From Hydrogenophaga borbori (GTDB taxonomy: Bacteria; Pseudomonadota; Gammaproteobacteria; Burkholderiales; Burkholderiaceae_C): DNA of 64,000 nt. This document shows positions 62,023 through 64,000 of this stretch, one piece after another. The notes under the pieces are model-generated. The model saw nothing but the letters and a program-made list of their open reading frames with translations. It was not told the DNA's origin and did no database searches. The position numbers and the translations under genes were made by a program. The stretch is taken from positions 1 to 64,000 of the forward strand of contig NZ_QVLS01000012.1 in assembly GCF_003417535.1 (NCBI RefSeq), written 5' to 3'. Each line of letters opens with the position of its first letter. Position 1 is the stretch's first letter.

Positions 62023-63309
62023 ATGACCCTGATTTCCCGCCGCCGGCTGGCCACCCTGGCCGCCGCCGTCCTTGGCCTCGGCGCCGTCCCGTCCGGCTGG
62101 GCCCAGGCCCCCGCCGCTCGCGGCGAGCCCATCCGCATCGCCATGATCGAAGGCCTCTCGGGCCCCTTCGCCAACACCGGCGAGGCCGTGTTCCGCAACC
62201 TGCTCTGGGCCACGGAGCGGGTCAATGCGCGCGGCGGCGTCAAGCTGCCCGGCGGCGCTCGGCCGCTGCTCATCGAGCGCTTCGACAGCAAGAACCAGGC
62301 GGAAGAGGCCCTGTCCTCCCTGCGCCTGGCCAATGACCGGGGGATCGCCATCGTCACCCAGGGCAACTCGTCGGCGGCGGCCAGCGCCCTGATCGAGGCC
62401 ATCAACAAGCACAACGAGCGTCATCCGGCGCAGCGCCAGCTTTTCCTCAACTACTCGGCGGTGGACCCGGCGCTCACCAACGAGAAGTGCAGCTACTGGC
62501 ACTTCCGCTTCGACGCCCACGCCGACATGCGACTGGCCGCGCTCATGAGCGTGCTGCGCGAGGACAGGGCGCTGCAGCGCATCTACCTGATCGGCCAGGA
62601 CTACAGCTTCGGCCAGGGCGTGCTGCGCGAGGCGCGCCGCCAGCTCGGCGCCCAGCGGCCGGACGTGAAGATCGTCGGCGACGAGCTGCACCCCATGGCG
62701 CGCATCAAGGATTTCCTGCCCTACGCCACCAAGATCAAGGCCAGCGGCGCGCAGGCCGTGCTCACGGGCAACTGGGGCAATGACCTCACGCTGCTGGTGA
62801 AGGCCGCGCGCGAGGTGGGCTTCGAGGGCCGTTTCTATACCTTCTACGGCAACGCCCTGGGTGCGCCGGCGGCGCTCGGCGACGCCGGCATCGGCCAGGT
62901 GGTGGCCGTGGCCGACTGGTTCCCCAACGTGCCCACGCCCGAAAGCGAGGCCTTCTACAAGGCCTTCCGCGAGCGCTTTCCCAAGCCCGAGGACGACTAC
63001 GTGCACATGCGCATGCAGCTCATGGTCGAGGCGCTGGCGCAGGCCATCGAGCGCGCGGGTCGGGTGGAGGCGGGGGCCATCGCCGCCGAACTGGAGAAGG
63101 CCGACGTCACCCTGGCCGGCCAGCGCGCGCGCATGCGCCGCGCCGACCACCAGTTCCAGCAAAGCCTGGCCGTGGCCGTGATGGACCGCCAGGGCACGCC
63201 CGGTGTGAGGTTCGACGTCGAGGGATCGGGCTACGGCTTTCGCGTGATCCGCAGCCTGAGCCCGCAGCAGGCCGAGATGCCGCACAGCTGTACGATGACC
63301 CGCTTCTGA
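62023..63309 (+). CDS. ABC transporter substrate-binding protein (branched-chain amino-acid type)
   Basis: ATG 62023 gives 428 residues. The N-terminus SRRRLATLAAAVLGLG ending at AQA is an export signal with a twin-arginine look. The mature part matches the periplasmic LivJ-like fold (PBP type 1): IRIAMIEGLSGPFANTGEAVFRNLL, FDSKNQAEEALSSL, GQDYSFGQGVLREARRQLG and the two lobes thereafter. Ligand unknown; such proteins bind branched-chain amino acids, amides or aromatic acids. No permease or ATPase gene is in the window. An AT-rich stretch (61929-61951) in the 127-base gap before it may be its promoter. Confidence 0.85.
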   Translation: MTLISRRRLATLAAAVLGLGAVPSGWAQAPAARGEPIRIAMIEGLSGPFANTGEAVFRNLLWATERVNARGGVKLPGGARPLLIERFDSKNQAEEALSSLRLANDRGIAIVTQGNSSAAASALIEAINKHNERHPAQRQLFLNYSAVDPALTNEKCSYWHFRFDAHADMRLAALMSVLREDRALQRIYLIGQDYSFGQGVLREARRQLGAQRPDVKIVGDELHPMARIKDFLPYATKIKASGAQAVLTGNWGNDLTLLVKAAREVGFEGRFYTFYGNALGAPAALGDAGIGQVVAVADWFPNVPTPESEAFYKAFRERFPKPEDDYVHMRMQLMVEALAQAIERAGRVEAGAIAAELEKADVTLAGQRARMRRADHQFQQSLAVAVMDRQGTPGVRFDVEGSGYGFRVIRSLSPQQAEMPHSCTMTRF

Positions 63310-63330
63310 CATTGACGCGGGAGTCGGCGC

Positions 63331-64000
63331 ATGCGTGACGTGGTGGCGGGCCTGGAGGGCTCGCGCATTCGGGAGGTGGCGAACGAAGGCATCGGCCGCG
63401 AGGGCGTGCTCAAGTTCTGGTTCGGCGAGAGCGACGAGGTCACACCCGAGCCCATCCGTCAGGCCGCGATCGCCTCGCTGCAGGCCGGCGAAACCTTCTA
63501 CGCGCACAACCTGGGCCTGCCCGAGCTGCGTGAGGCCATCGCCGGTTACACCGAGCGCCTGCACCCTGGCCGCGGCGCGGTCCACTGGTTCGAGCGCATC
63601 GCCGTCACCTCGGGCGGCGTCAACGGGCTCATGCTGGCGGCGCAGACCCTGGTCGACGCGGGCGACGAGGTGGCGGTGGTCACGCCGGCCTGGCCCAACC
63701 TGGCGGCCCAGCCGGCCATCCTGGGCGCGCGGGTGAAGGCGCTGCCGCTGGTGCCGCGCGGCGGCGCCTGGACGCTGGACCTCGCCGCCCTGCGACAGGC
63801 CGTGACCCCGGCCACGCGCGTGCTCATCGTCAACGCCCCGGCCAACCCGACCGGTTTCGCGCTCACGGCCGAGCAGCAGCGCCAGATCCTGGCCCACTGC
63901 CGCGCCACCGGCACCTGGATCGTGGCCGACGAGGTCTACGAGCGGCTCTACTTCGAGAGCGACACCGCCAACGGCGCGGCGCCCAGCTTCCTGGACGTGG
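63331..64000 (+). CDS. PLP-dependent class I/II aminotransferase, truncated by the window end
   Basis: ATG 63331 is followed by 223 open codons to the right edge; the C-terminal part is missing. Features of fold-type I aminotransferases are present: an N-terminal LEGSRIREVANEG, then FWFGESDEVTPEPIRQAAI, YAHNLGLPELREAIAGYTERL, TSGGVNGLMLAAQTLVDAGDEV, VTPAWPN, and NAPANPTGF, with the aspartate that pairs with the PLP ring nitrogen in VADEVYERLYF. The PLP lysine lies beyond the window. The substrate is unknown. It starts 21 bases after the binding-protein gene and may be co-transcribed with it. Confidence 0.85.
   Translation, partial: MRDVVAGLEGSRIREVANEGIGREGVLKFWFGESDEVTPEPIRQAAIASLQAGETFYAHNLGLPELREAIAGYTERLHPGRGAVHWFERIAVTSGGVNGLMLAAQTLVDAGDEVAVVTPAWPNLAAQPAILGARVKALPLVPRGGAWTLDLAALRQAVTPATRVLIVNAPANPTGFALTAEQQRQILAHCRATGTWIVADEVYERLYFESDTANGAAPSFLDV

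Overview
This is a GC-rich (roughly two-thirds G+C by eye), gene-dense bacterial chromosome segment. Gene content and gene order point to a betaproteobacterium of the order Burkholderiales, most likely family Comamonadaceae (Hydrogenophaga/Acidovorax-like). Supporting signs are an Anbu/BPH proteasome-like protease, a DUF1631 protein, darP|pmbA, suhB|trmJ-cysE, a nirBD-nasA-ybiB-cobA nitrate cluster, and GC-rich stem-loop repeats between convergent genes. The genus is inference only. Most of the window is ordinary core chromosome. No tRNA, rRNA, IS element or CRISPR array was recognised.

Region by region. Positions 1-2.8 kb hold an accessory patch: the 3' part of an unrecognised protein gene whose end is unusually AT-rich, then a secreted protein gene that is interrupted by a stop codon and a frameshift. 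2.8-7.5 kb: a small exported protein, an SDR oxidoreductase with a LysR regulator, a QseBC-like two-component system and a divergent cupin. 7.6-11.8 kb: RhlE-type helicase diverging from ettA and a DUF1415 gene. 11.9-18.3 kb: DUF1631 protein, an unusual membrane-anchored TAXI-type binding protein, uppP and a PAS histidine kinase. 18.4-22.7 kb: mutS overlapping an Anbu protease gene, followed by an alpha/beta hydrolase. 22.9-25.9 kb: a ybhP-clsB-ybhN-like cluster with ATGA overlaps. 26-29 kb: a DJ-1/PfpI protein diverging from a GlxA-type regulator, and a tyrosine phosphatase. 29.3-36.1 kb: a complete minor-pilin operon pilE-fimT-pilV-pilW-pilX-pilY1 with a terminator. 36.4-40.5 kb: a CpdA-like phosphoesterase and a very large PAS/GAF kinase. 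40.5-47.2 kb: housekeeping genes suhB, trmJ, cysE, an SlyD-like isomerase, mog, darP, pmbA, yqeY and rpsU. 47.4-60.7 kb: a flavoprotein and the assimilatory nitrate cluster. 60.8-64 kb: tsaD, an ABC binding protein and a truncated aminotransferase.

The most informative regulatory structure lies in front of nrtA (59179-59464). Read on the minus strand it contains, in order, an NtrC-like palindrome just after the nasR stop codon, a near-consensus sigma-54 promoter, two abutting stem-loops whose loops both have A at position 1 and G at position 4 (the ANTAR target pattern), and a long terminator-like hairpin. The gene just upstream encodes a NIT-ANTAR protein (NasR type). The sequence therefore predicts double control of nitrate assimilation: nitrogen limitation through NtrC/RpoN at initiation, and nitrate through NasR antitermination. 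The cluster supplies uptake (NrtABD), nitrate reduction (NasA with a fused BFD-like domain), nitrite reduction (NirBD) and the first step of siroheme synthesis (CobA/SUMT) needed by NirB.
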